Of a stretch of DNA of 64,000 bases, positions 8,564 through 18,086 are shown in pieces. The position numbers and the translations under genes are program-made. Every line of letters starts with the position of its first letter. Within the stretch, counting starts at the first letter, position 1. The DNA comes from Brevundimonas sp. Leaf363 (lineage in GTDB: Bacteria > Pseudomonadota > Alphaproteobacteria > Caulobacterales > Caulobacteraceae), in the NCBI RefSeq assembly GCF_001424025.1, contig NZ_LMPZ01000002.1, forward strand, positions 1,230,702 to 1,294,701, read 5' to 3'. Under the pieces are notes generated by a model, which searched no databases, was not told where the DNA came from, and saw only the letters and a program-made list of their open reading frames with translations.

Positions 8564-9279
8564 TGGCGGATCGGCGCGCCGAAGCGATCGCGGCCCTGAC
8601 GCGCGCGCTGGGACATGAGTTCAAGAACAAGGCGCTGCTCGAGCAGGCCCTGACCCATTCCAGCGTCGGCGAAGGTCAGGCGCTGGACGCGCGCGGTCGG
8701 CCCTTTGTAGACAACCAGCGGCTGGAGTTTCTGGGCGACCGGGTGCTGGGCCTGGTCGTGGCCGAGCGGCTGATGCGTGACAACCCGGGGGCGGACGAGG
8801 GCGCGCTGTCCGCCCGCCTGCACGCGCTGGTCGACAAGCCCGCCTGCGCCCGCGCCGCCGAACGTCTGGGCATCGGCGCGGCCCTGCGCCTGTCGCCGGG
8901 CGAGGCCAAGCAGGGCGGCCGCCGCCGCGAGGGCGTGCTGGGCGACGCCATGGAGGCGGTGCTGGCGGCCGTGTGGCTGGACGGGGGAATGGAGGCGGCC
9001 AAGGCCCTGTTCGATCATGCCTGGGCTGAAGAGTTCGCCCGCCCCATCTCGACCACCGTCGCGAACCCGAAATCAGCCGTGCAGGAGTGGTCGCTGAAGC
9101 ACGGGCGCGGCCTGCCGACCTATGCCGTGCTGGATCGCACCGGTTCGGATCATGCCCCGACTTTCACCGTCGAAGTGCGTGTTGAGAGCACGGAGCCCTT
9201 GACCGGTCAGGGGCGTTCCCGTCAGGAGGCGGAGAAGGCGGCGGCGACGGCCCTGCTGAAACGCGAAGGCCTGGTTTGA
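8563..9279 (+). CDS. rnc: ribonuclease III
   Basis: RNase III cleaves double-stranded RNA in rRNA and mRNA processing. The 238-residue protein has the catalytic signature NQRLEFLGDRVLGLVV, the second acidic cluster GDAMEAVLAAVWLDGG, and a C-terminal double-stranded RNA-binding domain ending RSRQEAEKAAATALLKR. The ATG overlaps the lepB TGA, and the stop overlaps the era TTG. The rnc-era pairing is the normal proteobacterial arrangement. Confidence 0.97.
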   Translation: MADRRAEAIAALTRALGHEFKNKALLEQALTHSSVGEGQALDARGRPFVDNQRLEFLGDRVLGLVVAERLMRDNPGADEGALSARLHALVDKPACARAAERLGIGAALRLSPGEAKQGGRRREGVLGDAMEAVLAAVWLDGGMEAAKALFDHAWAEEFARPISTTVANPKSAVQEWSLKHGRGLPTYAVLDRTGSDHAPTFTVEVRVESTEPLTGQGRSRQEAEKAAATALLKREGLV

Positions 9280-10253
9280 CCGACATCGACACCCACGACA
9301 CCGACACGCCCGACAGCGGCGCGCAGCGCGCGGGCTTCGCCGCCATCATCGGTGCGCCGAACGCGGGCAAGTCGACTCTGGTCAATCGCCTGACCGGGAC
9401 CAAGGTCTCGATCGTCACCCAGAAGGTTCAGACGACGCGCTTCCCCGTGCGCGGCATCGCCATCGACGGCGACGCGCAGATCGTGCTGGTGGACACGCCC
9501 GGCATCTTCACGCCGCGTCGTCGCCTGGACCGCGCCATGGTCGCCTCGGCCTGGGGCGGGGCGCAGGACGCGGACGTCGTCGTGCACCTGATCGACGCGG
9601 CCTCGCACATCGCGTCCGAGGGCAAGACCGGCACGGCCGCCGACCGCAAGTCGGCCGAGGACACTGAAACCATCATCGCCAACCTGAAGGCGACCCAGCA
9701 GCAGGTCATCCTGGCGCTGAACAAGATCGACGGCATGCGCCGGGACACCCTGCTGGCGCTGTCGCATACGCTGTTCGAAAGCGGCGTCTATTCCGAGGTC
9801 TACATGATCTCCGCCGCCACCGGCGACGGCGTGGACGACCTGAAGTCGCGCCTGGCGATGGCCATGCCGGTCGGCCCCTGGCTCTATCCGGAAGACCAGA
9901 GCGCGGACGTGCCGATGCGCGTGCTGGCCGCCGAGATCACGCGTGAGAAACTGTACCTGCGCGTCCACGAGGAACTGCCCTACGCGGCGGCCGTGGAGAC
10001 CACCGCCTTTGATGAAAAGGCCGACGGCTCGGCCCGCATCGAACAGACCATCTATGTCGAGCGCGAGAGCCAGCGGCCCATCATCCTGGGCAAGGGCGGC
10101 CAGACGCTGAAGTGGATCGGCCAGAAGTCGCGTGAGGAACTGATCGAGCTGTTCGACCGCCCGGTCCACCTGTTCCTGACCGTCAAGGTTGACGCGCGCT
10201 GGCAGGAAAGCCGCGCCCTCTACGCCCAGTTCGGTCTCGAGTACGACGTCTAG
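9276..10253 (+). CDS. era: GTPase Era
   Basis: Era is an essential GTPase that binds 16S rRNA and assists 30S assembly. The 325-residue protein shows G1 GAPNAGKST, the Era-specific TKVSIVTQKVQTTR (G2), G3 DTPGI and G4 NKID, followed by a KH domain (RPIILGKGGQTLKWIGQKSR). Translation appears to start at a TTG overlapping the rnc stop (TTGA). A polar N-terminal extension rich in Asp and Thr (about 18 residues) precedes the G domain. Confidence 0.97.
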   Translation: MTDIDTHDTDTPDSGAQRAGFAAIIGAPNAGKSTLVNRLTGTKVSIVTQKVQTTRFPVRGIAIDGDAQIVLVDTPGIFTPRRRLDRAMVASAWGGAQDADVVVHLIDAASHIASEGKTGTAADRKSAEDTETIIANLKATQQQVILALNKIDGMRRDTLLALSHTLFESGVYSEVYMISAATGDGVDDLKSRLAMAMPVGPWLYPEDQSADVPMRVLAAEITREKLYLRVHEELPYAAAVETTAFDEKADGSARIEQTIYVERESQRPIILGKGGQTLKWIGQKSREELIELFDRPVHLFLTVKVDARWQESRALYAQFGLEYDV

Positions 10254-10255
10254 TC

Positions 10256-11506
10256 TTGGCTTTTCACGTTCCGCGTAACGCCGGCAACCACCCCCGGCTC
10301 TTCATCGGCGGCCTGCTGACACTGGTCATCGGCGCGGCCGTCGTCGCCGGCGTCCTGACCGCCGAAGCGCCGCGTCGCGTCTTCGAGGCTGAGGCCGCCG
10401 CCGCGCCGCCGCCGCGCCCGCCGCTGGTCGTGGTCGAGGATCTGCCGCAGCTGAAGGAACGCCTGGACCGTGAGGGCGCCGCGCGCCGCTTCATGGGCGC
10501 CGTGCTGGTGGCCAAGGGCGACCAGGTCCTGTTCCGTCAGGTCTACGGCAAGGCCAACTACGAGCGGAACGAGCCGATGCGGCTGGACAGCCGTTTCCGC
10601 CTGGCGTCCGACAGCAAGCAGTTCACCGCCGCCGCCATCCTGACCCTGCAGGACCAGGGCAAGCTCAGCGTCGACGACGCTCTGTGCGACTGGATCCAGC
10701 CGTGTCCGCCCGCTTGGGCCCCGGTGCGTCTGCACCACCTTTTGACGCACCAGTCCGGCATCCCCGACCTGATGGCCCAGGCCAACTGGGGCATGACGCG
10801 CACCAACTACCGCACCAAGGACCAGCTGATCGAGGCGGCCGCCCGGTACGGTCTCCAATTTCAGCCGGGGACCAAGATCCGCTACGACAACGTCGGCTTC
10901 AACCTGCTGGCCTCGGTGGTGGAGCGGGCCAGCGGCATGCCTTTCGAGACCTATATCCAGCAGACCTTCTTCGACCCGCTGGGCATGGCCGACACGGGCT
11001 CGGACGCCGATGGACAGGCGCAGGGTCTGGCCATGGGCTACGCCAACTATCCGTCAGGCCTTGCGCCGCAGCCGCTCGCCAACGTCAGCATCGTGTATGG
11101 CGCGGGCGCCCTGTACTCAACGCTGGACGACCTGCTGGTCTGGAACCGCGCCCTGCATCGTGGCCGGCTCCTCAAGCCCGCCAGCTACGCCGACATGATC
11201 GACAGCCACAATCCGCCGGATACGCCGAACGAGCGCGGCCGGGCGCCGCGCGCCTGGGGCTACGGCATCTATACGAACCGGCTGGGTGAGCGGGTGACCC
11301 CGGCCTTCTCGGACCGCCAGATCTATCACACAGGCAGCTGGGCCGGTTTCCGCAACATCATGACCTATCAGCCCGAGACGGACGTGACGGTGATCGTGCT
11401 GTCGAACAACTACCACATGCGCGAGCAGGTCTTTCTGATCTCGCAACAGGCCATGGCCGAGGCGCTGGGCCATCCGTTCCCGACGGGAACGAAGGCGGCG
11501 GACTAG
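10256..11506 (+). CDS. beta-lactamase-family serine hydrolase (penicillin-binding protein-like)
   Basis: A 416-residue serine hydrolase of the class C beta-lactamase/esterase/DD-peptidase superfamily. The nucleophile motif is SDSK in RLASDSKQFTAAAI, the second motif is YDN (KIRYDNVGFNLLA) and the third is HTG (IYHTGSWAGF). A hydrophobic segment near residues 15-33 suggests a signal anchor, and an Ala/Pro-rich linker follows, so the catalytic domain is probably periplasmic. The predicted start is a TTG two bases after the era stop, without a good Shine-Dalgarno, so the exact start is uncertain. The true substrate cannot be read from sequence. Confidence 0.85.
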   Translation: MAFHVPRNAGNHPRLFIGGLLTLVIGAAVVAGVLTAEAPRRVFEAEAAAAPPPRPPLVVVEDLPQLKERLDREGAARRFMGAVLVAKGDQVLFRQVYGKANYERNEPMRLDSRFRLASDSKQFTAAAILTLQDQGKLSVDDALCDWIQPCPPAWAPVRLHHLLTHQSGIPDLMAQANWGMTRTNYRTKDQLIEAAARYGLQFQPGTKIRYDNVGFNLLASVVERASGMPFETYIQQTFFDPLGMADTGSDADGQAQGLAMGYANYPSGLAPQPLANVSIVYGAGALYSTLDDLLVWNRALHRGRLLKPASYADMIDSHNPPDTPNERGRAPRAWGYGIYTNRLGERVTPAFSDRQIYHTGSWAGFRNIMTYQPETDVTVIVLSNNYHMREQVFLISQQAMAEALGHPFPTGTKAAD

Positions 11507-11518
11507 GCGACGCCTCGG

Positions 11519-11941
11519 CTACTCGGGATCGCCGTCGGTGTTGATCATCCACGGTACGCCGAACTTGTCGACGAAGCTGCCGTAGCCCCTCGACCAGAAG
11601 GTCGCGGCGAAGGGCATCATCACCGTGCCGCCCTCTGACAGCGCATCGAAAACGCGCTGCGATTCCGCCGGCTCCGAGCAGTGGACGGTGACGTCGAAGC
11701 CGTTCTTGGGCTTGTCGATGTTGGGCGCGAACTCCGGCGGCATGTCGGCCCCCATCAGGGCCTGGTCGCCGACCTGCAGCCAGGCGTGCATCAGCCAGTC
11801 ATCGTACTTCGCGTCCACCGGCATGCCCGGCGGTGCCTCGCCGTACGGGAAGGCCCGGATTTCGCCGCCCAACACCGATGAATAGAACTCGAACGCGGCG
11901 CGGCACTGTCCGCTGAAGCTCAGGCTGGTGACCAGTTTCAT
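11519..11941 (-). CDS. VOC/PhnB-like glyoxalase-fold protein
   Basis: A 140-residue single-domain protein of the vicinal oxygen chelate superfamily, PhnB-like branch. Visible hallmarks are LSFSGQCRAAFEFYSSVLGG at the N-terminus, ALMGADMPP, VHCSEPAESQRVFDAL, and the closing FVDKFGVPWMIN. Such proteins often bind small molecules or act as uncharacterised dioxygenase or glyoxalase relatives; the substrate cannot be inferred. It is convergent with the serine hydrolase (12 bp between stops) and divergent from the flavodoxin-like gene. Confidence 0.85.
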   Translation of the reverse strand: MKLVTSLSFSGQCRAAFEFYSSVLGGEIRAFPYGEAPPGMPVDAKYDDWLMHAWLQVGDQALMGADMPPEFAPNIDKPKNGFDVTVHCSEPAESQRVFDALSEGGTVMMPFAATFWSRGYGSFVDKFGVPWMINTDGDPE

Positions 11942-12046
11942 CGACCGTCTCCCTTTCGAGACATCAGGCGGCCAAACGGTGTTTGCGTCAATCGGCGGAA
12001 CGCCCGTTCACGCGGGCGGTTAGGTCGCTCAGACCGGAGATGTTCA

Positions 12047-12664
12047 ATGAAGGCCGTAGTCCTGAACTGCACCCTGAAGCCGTCGCCGGCCTCCTCCAGC
12101 ACCGAGGCCTTGGCCAAGGTGGTCATCGCCGAACTGGAAAAGGGCGGCGCCGAGGTCGAGATGGTCCGGCTGGTCGATATGAACATCAAGCCGGGCGTTT
12201 CGGCCGACGAGGGCGACGGCGACGACTGGCCCAAGGTCGACGCCAAGCTGAAGGCCGCGAACATCGTCGTCTTCGCCACGCCCATCTGGCTGGGCCAGCA
12301 TTCCAGCGTCTGCCAGCGCGCGCTCGAGCGGATGGACGCCTGGTTCGCAGAGACCGACGACAGCGGCCGCCCGGTCGCCTTCGGCAAGGTGGCCGGCATC
12401 GTCATCACCGGCAACGAGGACGGCGCCCATCACATCGTCGCCTCCGTCAGCCAGGGCCTGATCGACATGGGCTTCACCATTCCGGGCCAGAGCTGGACCT
12501 ACTGGCACCTCGGCCCTGGACCCGGGGCGGACTACACCGAGACCGACCAGGGCCACGACTATTCCGATCGCGTCGGCCGCAACGCCGCGCGCAATCTGGT
12601 CGCGCTGGCGAAGATCATGAAGCCGGACGTCTATCCCGTTCCCGAGAGCGGCGAGGAGGACTAG
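12047..12664 (+). CDS. flavodoxin-fold NAD(P)H oxidoreductase
   Basis: A 205-residue flavodoxin-like protein. It starts with a beta strand and phosphate-binding loop, VVLNCTLKPSPASSST, followed by VVFATPIWLGQHSS, the isoalloxazine-contacting region of the NADPH-dependent FMN reductase/flavodoxin family, and VAGIVITGNEDGAHH. It probably binds FMN and reduces quinones or other small acceptors. GGAGA lies seven bases before the ATG. It stands alone between a divergent VOC gene and a SnoaL-like gene. Confidence 0.82.
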   Translation: MKAVVLNCTLKPSPASSSTEALAKVVIAELEKGGAEVEMVRLVDMNIKPGVSADEGDGDDWPKVDAKLKAANIVVFATPIWLGQHSSVCQRALERMDAWFAETDDSGRPVAFGKVAGIVITGNEDGAHHIVASVSQGLIDMGFTIPGQSWTYWHLGPGPGADYTETDQGHDYSDRVGRNAARNLVALAKIMKPDVYPVPESGEED

Positions 12665-12692
12665 GACTGGGCGTCCGTTTCCGGAGGCCGAC

Positions 12693-13154
12693 ATGTCCCT
12701 GATCCTCGCCGCACTGGCCGCCGTCTCCATGCAGGCGGCCCCGACGCCCGAGGCCGAGATCGGCGCCGTGCTGGACCGCCTGAACGAAGCTTCCACGGCG
12801 GCGGACACCGATGCCTATTTCGGCCTGTTCACCCCGGACGCCCGCTTCATCGGCACCGACGCGACCGAGCGCTGGTCGCTGGCCCAGTTCCGCGCCTACA
12901 CCGAGCCCTACTTCGCCCAGGGCAAGGGCTGGACCTACAATCCGCACGACCGACACATCACCGTCGCCGAGATCGACTGCCGCTGCATCGCCTGGTTCGA
13001 CGAGGAACTGACCAACGCCGCCTATGGCCAGGCGCGCGGCTCCGGCGTGCTGCGGCTCACGCCGGACGGCTGGCGCATCGAACAGTATGTCCTCAGCTTC
13101 CCGGTGCCCAACGACAAGGCGGACGCCGTCATCGCCCTGATCAAAGCGCCCTGA
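12693..13154 (+). CDS. exported SnoaL-like (NTF2-fold) protein
   Basis: A 153-residue protein with a short hydrophobic N-terminal segment (MSLILAALAAVSMQA) consistent with a signal peptide. The NTF2-like SnoaL/DUF4440 fold follows: EIGAVLDRLNEASTAADTDA, YFGLFTPDARFIGTDATERW, and a C-terminal strand GVLRLTPDGWRIEQYVLS. Members are often small-molecule binders or enzymes of unknown role. The stop overlaps the recO start (TGATG), so it is probably co-transcribed with recO without an obvious functional link. Confidence 0.8.
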   Translation: MSLILAALAAVSMQAAPTPEAEIGAVLDRLNEASTAADTDAYFGLFTPDARFIGTDATERWSLAQFRAYTEPYFAQGKGWTYNPHDRHITVAEIDCRCIAWFDEELTNAAYGQARGSGVLRLTPDGWRIEQYVLSFPVPNDKADAVIALIKAP

Positions 13155-13885
13155 TGGAGTTCGCCGAAGAGGCCTTCGTCCTGTCGGCGCGGGCGCATGG
13201 GGACACGGGCGCGGTCGTCGATCTGCTGACCGAGACCAACGGCCGGCGCGCCGCCTATGTCGCCGGCGGGGCGTCGCGCAAGATGCGGCCGTTTCTCCAG
13301 GCGGGCGCCCGGGTCAGCGTGGAGTTGCGGGCGCGCACCAGCGATCATCTGGGGTCTGCGAAACTGGAGCCGATCGGGGAGGGGCCCAGCGCCCTGTTCG
13401 ACGACCCCCTGGCCCTGACCGGCCTGGCCGCCGCCGCCGCCGTGGCGCAAGGCGCGTTGCCGGAGCGGGAGGCGCATCCCGGCGCCTTCCTGGCCTTCGA
13501 GGCGCTGATGGGCGCGTTCGCCATCCCGGCGATCTGGCCGGCCATTTTCGTCCGGTTCGAGGCGGGCCTGCTGGAGGACCTCGGCTTCGGCCTGGATCTG
13601 TCGCGCTGCGCCGTCACCGGCGGCATGGACGACCTGATTTGGGTCAGCCCTCGCACCGGGCGCGCCGTCAGCCGCGAGGCGGGCGCCCCCTATGCCGACA
13701 AGCTGCTGGCCCTGCCGCCCTTCATGCTGGGCGCCCAAGCCGGTCTGGGCGAGGGCGACATTCGCGCGGGGCTGGACCTGACCGGCCACTTCCTGGAGCA
13801 GTTCGTTTTCCACCCCCAGAACAAGCCTCTTCCGCCGGCGCGGGTGTGGATGCTGGACAAGCTGGCCGAGGCTGGGCGGCTCTAG
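13154..13885 (+). CDS. recO: DNA repair protein RecO
   Basis: RecO works with RecF and RecR to load RecA onto SSB-coated DNA. The 243-residue protein has the OB-fold N-terminus (EEAFVLSARAHGDTGAVVDL, then RAAYVAGGASRKMRPFLQ) and the helical C-terminal domain with RFEAGLLEDLGFGLDLSRCAVTG. Alphaproteobacterial RecO usually lacks the zinc cysteines, and I see none arranged as a finger here. In many relatives it lies near era and rnc; here it is a few genes downstream. Confidence 0.93.
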   Translation: MEFAEEAFVLSARAHGDTGAVVDLLTETNGRRAAYVAGGASRKMRPFLQAGARVSVELRARTSDHLGSAKLEPIGEGPSALFDDPLALTGLAAAAAVAQGALPEREAHPGAFLAFEALMGAFAIPAIWPAIFVRFEAGLLEDLGFGLDLSRCAVTGGMDDLIWVSPRTGRAVSREAGAPYADKLLALPPFMLGAQAGLGEGDIRAGLDLTGHFLEQFVFHPQNKPLPPARVWMLDKLAEAGRL

Positions 13886-13956
13886 AAAAGAACGCTTTCA
13901 ACCGGACTTAACACTCGTCATGTACGGTAGGCGACGTTCAGTAGGGGTCAGTCCGC

Positions 13957-15537
13957 ATGAGCTATGCGTCACTTGTCGAAACGCCCTTCCTTGCGGATGA
14001 GGCCGTTTCCTTCCCGGCGGACGACAGGTCCGCGCACCTGAGCACCTTCTTCGACGTCTCGCTGGACCTTCTGGTCATTCGCGATCTGGCCGGCGTCGTC
14101 GTCAAGGCCAGCCGGTCCTGGGAGAAGACGCTGGGCCACCGTCCGATCGAGTTGGAAGGCCGCCCCTTGCTGCGCCTGCTGCACCCGGAGGAAGTCGCCG
14201 CCACGCGTATCAGCGTGCAGGAGGTGGAGAACCGCCGGGCGGGCGATCCGGTGCTGGGCTTCATCAATCGCTATCAACACAAGGACGGCAGCTATCGCAC
14301 CCTGGAGTGGCGCGCCCAGCGGCACGGCGACCTGATCTTTGGCGTGGCGCGCGACGTCACCGACCGTGTCGCCGCCGAACGCGAGATGGCGCAGGCCAAG
14401 GTCGCCGCCGAGGCGGCAAGCCGCGCCAAGTCTGACTTCCTGGCCAATATGAGCCACGAGATCCGAACGCCCCTGAACGGCGTGATCGGCATCATCGACG
14501 CCCTGTCGCGCACTCGGCTGACGCCGGACCAGGCCGAGATGGTCGCTCTGGTCCGTGATTCCGGCGTCGTGCTGGAACGGCTGGTTTCGGATATCCTGGA
14601 CGTCTCCAAGATCGAGGCGGGCCAGCTTGATCTGGAAGCTCGGCCCTTCGACATGGCCCGCGCCCTGGCCCCCTGCATTGAGGTCGGCCGTTCGCGCGCC
14701 CAGGACAAAGGCGTCGATCTGGTCGTCGAATACGCCCCAGACGTCGAGGGCCGGTTCCTGGGCGACAGCACCCGGGTGCGTCAGATCGTGGGTAATCTGG
14801 TCTCCAACGCCGTGAAGTTCACCGCTTCGGGCCAGATCACGGTCCGCGTCGATCTGGACGCCGCTGATCGTGTCCGCATCGCGGTTCAGGACACGGGCGT
14901 CGGTTTCGACGCCGAGACAGGCGCCCGCCTGTTCAGCCGCTTCACGCAGGCGGACACCAGCATCACGCGGCGCTTCGGCGGCACGGGTCTAGGCCTGTCG
15001 ATCTGCCGGTCGTTGGCGGAGATGATGGGCGGCGAGATCATCGTCACCTCGACCCCCGGCGTCGGCAGTCGCTTTACCGTCCTTTTGCCGTTGCCCCGCA
15101 TCGAGGCCGCATCGGAGGTGGTGAACGACGCTGACGCCGCCGTCGCCCGAGGCCCTCGTGAGGGACCGCTGCGCGTCCTGCTGGCCGAGGACCACCCGAC
15201 CAATCAGCGCGTGGTCCAGCTGATCCTCGGCGCATCGGGCGCGGAGCTGACCATTGTCGACGACGGCCGCCGCGCGCTGGAGGCCTTCGCCGCCGACGCC
15301 TTCGACGTTGTCCTGATGGACATGCAGATGCCGGTCATGGACGGACTGACGGCCACCCGCGCCATCCGCGCCCTGGAGGCTCAACGTGGGGCGGCGCCGA
15401 CGCCCATCGTCATGCTCAGCGCCAACGCCATGGCCGAGCACCGCGAAGAGGCCCGCCTCGCCGGCGCCGACCTGCACGTGGCCAAGCCGATCACCGCCGA
15501 GAGCCTGTTGGCCGGAATCGAGCAGGCGGTCGGCTGA
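13957..15537 (+). CDS. hybrid sensor histidine kinase (PAS-HisKA-HATPase-REC)
   Basis: A 526-residue cytoplasmic hybrid kinase with no membrane segment. Order: a PAS domain (about 25-135, including DLLVIRDLAGVVVKASRSWE and YQHKDGSYRTLEWRA), a short coiled coil, HisKA with phospho-acceptor H167 in NMSHEIRTPLNG, an ATPase domain with N box NLVSNAVKFT, G1 VQDTGVGF and G2 GGTGLGLSI, and a C-terminal receiver with acidic pocket LLAEDHPTNQ and phospho-acceptor aspartate in VVLMDMQMPVMDG, plus the conserved lysine in VAKPITAES. The PAS signal and phosphorelay partner are unknown. It is monocistronic. Confidence 0.94.
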   Translation: MSYASLVETPFLADEAVSFPADDRSAHLSTFFDVSLDLLVIRDLAGVVVKASRSWEKTLGHRPIELEGRPLLRLLHPEEVAATRISVQEVENRRAGDPVLGFINRYQHKDGSYRTLEWRAQRHGDLIFGVARDVTDRVAAEREMAQAKVAAEAASRAKSDFLANMSHEIRTPLNGVIGIIDALSRTRLTPDQAEMVALVRDSGVVLERLVSDILDVSKIEAGQLDLEARPFDMARALAPCIEVGRSRAQDKGVDLVVEYAPDVEGRFLGDSTRVRQIVGNLVSNAVKFTASGQITVRVDLDAADRVRIAVQDTGVGFDAETGARLFSRFTQADTSITRRFGGTGLGLSICRSLAEMMGGEIIVTSTPGVGSRFTVLLPLPRIEAASEVVNDADAAVARGPREGPLRVLLAEDHPTNQRVVQLILGASGAELTIVDDGRRALEAFAADAFDVVLMDMQMPVMDGLTATRAIRALEAQRGAAPTPIVMLSANAMAEHREEARLAGADLHVAKPITAESLLAGIEQAVG

Positions 15538-15623
15538 TCGCCCACAGGCTGGTGTTGGCGCGTTCCCACACGGGCCGCCATCCTGCGCTAGACTGACGGC
15601 TCCCGAGCTCGAATCAGCCCCGC

Positions 15624-17825
15624 ATGACCCTTCATTCCCCGCCGCCGGAAGGCGGCCGCATTGTCGATGAGCCGATGGCCGAGGCGCTGTCGCGCCGCTA
15701 CCTGGCCTATGCGCTCTCGACCATCACCAACCGGGCGCTGCCGGACGTGCGCGACGGCTTCAAGCCGGTGCACCGCCGCATCCTCTACGCCATGTACCAG
15801 ATGCGTCTGAACCCGCAGGCCGCGGCGCGCAAATGCGCCAAGGTCGTGGGCGAGGTGATGGGCGGCTATCACCCGCACGGCGACGCCTCGATCTACGAGG
15901 CGCTGGTCCGCCTGGCCCAGGACTTCGCCCAGCGCTATCCGCTGGTCGACGGCCAAGGGAACTTCGGCAACATCGACGGCGATAGCGCTGCGGCCATGCG
16001 CTACACCGAGTGCAAGCTGACGCCGGCGGCCATGCTGCTGCTGGATGGGATCGATCAGGATTCGGTCGACTTCCGCGCCACCTATGACGACCAGGACGAG
16101 GAGCCGATCGTCCTGCCGGGCGGCTTCCCCAACCTCTTGGCCAACGGGTCGTCGGGCATCGCCGTGGGCATGGCGACGTCGATCCCGCCCCACAACGCCG
16201 GCGAGCTGATTGACGCCTGCCTGGTGCTTCTGGAGAAGCCGGAGACGACGACCGAGGAACTGGCCGCCATCGTGCCGGGGCCGGACTTCCCGACCGGCGG
16301 GGTGGCGGTCGAGGGGCATGCCTCGATCCTGGACGCGTACGAGACCGGCCGGGGCGGCGTCCGCCTGCGCGCCCGCTGGGAGACCGAGGACCTGGGGCGC
16401 GGCGTGTGGCGCATCGTCGTCACCGAGATGCCCTATCAGGTCCAGAAGTCACGCCTGATCGAGGCGCTGGCCGATCTCATCGAGAACAAGAAGGCCCCGC
16501 TGCTGGGCGACGTGCGCGACGAGTCGGCCGAGGACATCCGCCTGATCCTCGAGCCCAAGAACCGCACCATCGAGCCCGAGATCCTGATGGAGAGCCTGTT
16601 CAAGCTCTCCGATCTGGAAATCCGCTTCCCGATCAACATGAACGTGCTGGACGCCACCGGCACGCCGCGCGTGCTGGGGCTGAAGGCGTGTCTGCAGGCC
16701 TTCCTGGATCACCGCCGCGAGGTGCTGGTCCGGCGGGGTCGCTGGCGCGTCGAGCGCATCGAGAAGCGGCTGCACCTGCTGGAGGGCCTGCGCCTCGTCT
16801 TCCTCAATCTGGACGAGGTGATCCGCATCGTTCGCGAGGAGGAGCAGCCCAAGGCCATCCTGATCGCCCGCTTCGGCCTGACCGAAATCCAGGCCGACTT
16901 CGTCCTCGACACCCGCCTGCGCCAACTGGCGCGGCTGGAGGAGATGACCATCGAGAAGGAGTTCAAGGAGCTCAGCGAGGAACTCGCCGGCCTGAACGCC
17001 ATGATCGCCTCGCCGGCAAAACAGGCGCGCCTGATGGCCGTCGGTCTGGAGGACGTGCGCAAGGCCCTGTTGTCGCCGCGCCGGACCACCATCGCCGGGG
17101 CCGTGGACGCCTCCAGCTATGCGCCGGTCGAGGCCTTTATTCCCCGCGAGGCCATCACCGTCATCCTGTCCGAACGCGGCTGGATCCGCGCCGCCAAGGG
17201 CAAGGTCGAGGACCCGTCGGAGCTGAAGTTCAAGGAAGGCGACAGCCTCGCCTTCCTGGTGCCGACCTTCACGACCGACAAGCTGCTGGTGGCGGCGTCG
17301 GACGGACGCATCTTCACCATCGGCGCCGACAAGCTGGCCTCCGGGCGCGGCCACGGTGAGCCGCTGCGCCTCATGATCGACCTGGACGAGAAGGCCGACA
17401 TCATCAACGTCCTGGCCCACCAGCCGGGCGGCAAGCTGCTGGTGACGTCGAAGGCCGGCTACGGTTTCATCGCCCCCGAGGACGAACTGCTGGCCCAGAA
17501 GCGCGGCGGCAAGCAGGTGCTGAACGGCGACATGCTGGCGGCGCTGCGGGTCACCGGTGATCACGTCGCCACCATCGGCGAGAACATCAAGGCGCTGATC
17601 TTCCCGCTGGCCGAACTGCCCGAGATGGGCCGTGGCAAGGGCGTGAAGCTGCAATCGTTCAAGCAGGGCGGCCTGGTGGATGTGGCGGTGTTCAACGCCG
17701 AGACGGGGCCGGAATGGGCCGATGGCGGTGGTCGTCGCCGCAACTGGCCCGACTGGAAGGACTGGCTCGGCAAGCGCGCCGGCGCCGGTCGTCAGGGCCC
17801 GCGCGGGATGCGGAAGTTCCGATAA
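15624..17825 (+). CDS. parC: DNA topoisomerase IV subunit A
   Basis: ParC is the DNA-cleaving subunit of topoisomerase IV, which decatenates daughter chromosomes. The 733-residue protein has [19 protein letters not shown], the helix-turn-helix region [20 protein letters not shown], and the active-site tyrosine Y127 in [11 protein letters not shown]-terminal beta-pinwheel repeats follow ([38 protein letters not shown]). Length and pinwheel type fit ParC rather than GyrA. The residue equivalent to E. coli ParC S80 is alanine here (A88). Confidence 0.95.
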   Translation: MTLHSPPPEGGRIVDEPMAEALSRRYLAYALSTITNRALPDVRDGFKPVHRRILYAMYQMRLNPQAAARKCAKVVGEVMGGYHPHGDASIYEALVRLAQDFAQRYPLVDGQGNFGNIDGDSAAAMRYTECKLTPAAMLLLDGIDQDSVDFRATYDDQDEEPIVLPGGFPNLLANGSSGIAVGMATSIPPHNAGELIDACLVLLEKPETTTEELAAIVPGPDFPTGGVAVEGHASILDAYETGRGGVRLRARWETEDLGRGVWRIVVTEMPYQVQKSRLIEALADLIENKKAPLLGDVRDESAEDIRLILEPKNRTIEPEILMESLFKLSDLEIRFPINMNVLDATGTPRVLGLKACLQAFLDHRREVLVRRGRWRVERIEKRLHLLEGLRLVFLNLDEVIRIVREEEQPKAILIARFGLTEIQADFVLDTRLRQLARLEEMTIEKEFKELSEELAGLNAMIASPAKQARLMAVGLEDVRKALLSPRRTTIAGAVDASSYAPVEAFIPREAITVILSERGWIRAAKGKVEDPSELKFKEGDSLAFLVPTFTTDKLLVAASDGRIFTIGADKLASGRGHGEPLRLMIDLDEKADIINVLAHQPGGKLLVTSKAGYGFIAPEDELLAQKRGGKQVLNGDMLAALRVTGDHVATIGENIKALIFPLAELPEMGRGKGVKLQSFKQGGLVDVAVFNAETGPEWADGGGRRRNWPDWKDWLGKRAGAGRQGPRGMRKFR

Positions 17826-17842
17826 GTCACCTCCCTGCACCC

Positions 17843-17974
17843 CGTCATCCTCGGACTTGATCCGAGGATCAGGCGCCGGTCGTGCCGGACGCTGAAGGCT
17901 CAAGGCGCGGCCCTTCAGCCTTCTTTGGTTGCGCACCGGACATCCTGATCCTCGGATCAAGTCCGAGGATGACG
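17843..17974 (-). repeat. palindromic repeat element family A, copy 2
   Basis: About 132 bp with the same hairpin ends as copy 1 (CGTCATCCTCGGACTTGATC and its complement). The central part matches copy 1 closely only when reverse-complemented, for example CGGTGCGCAA followed by AGGCTGAA, so this copy is inserted in the opposite orientation. It lies between parC and lemA. Confidence 0.85.
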
Positions 17975-18086
17975 GAGCGGGGAGTTTTCCAAGGGGCGCG
18001 CAGCTAACGCCGATTTCACTTCGCGGCTCGCCCTCGACGCGCGATAATCTCCATGTCCGGCGCTGCGCCGGGTTTGGAGACTGCAA

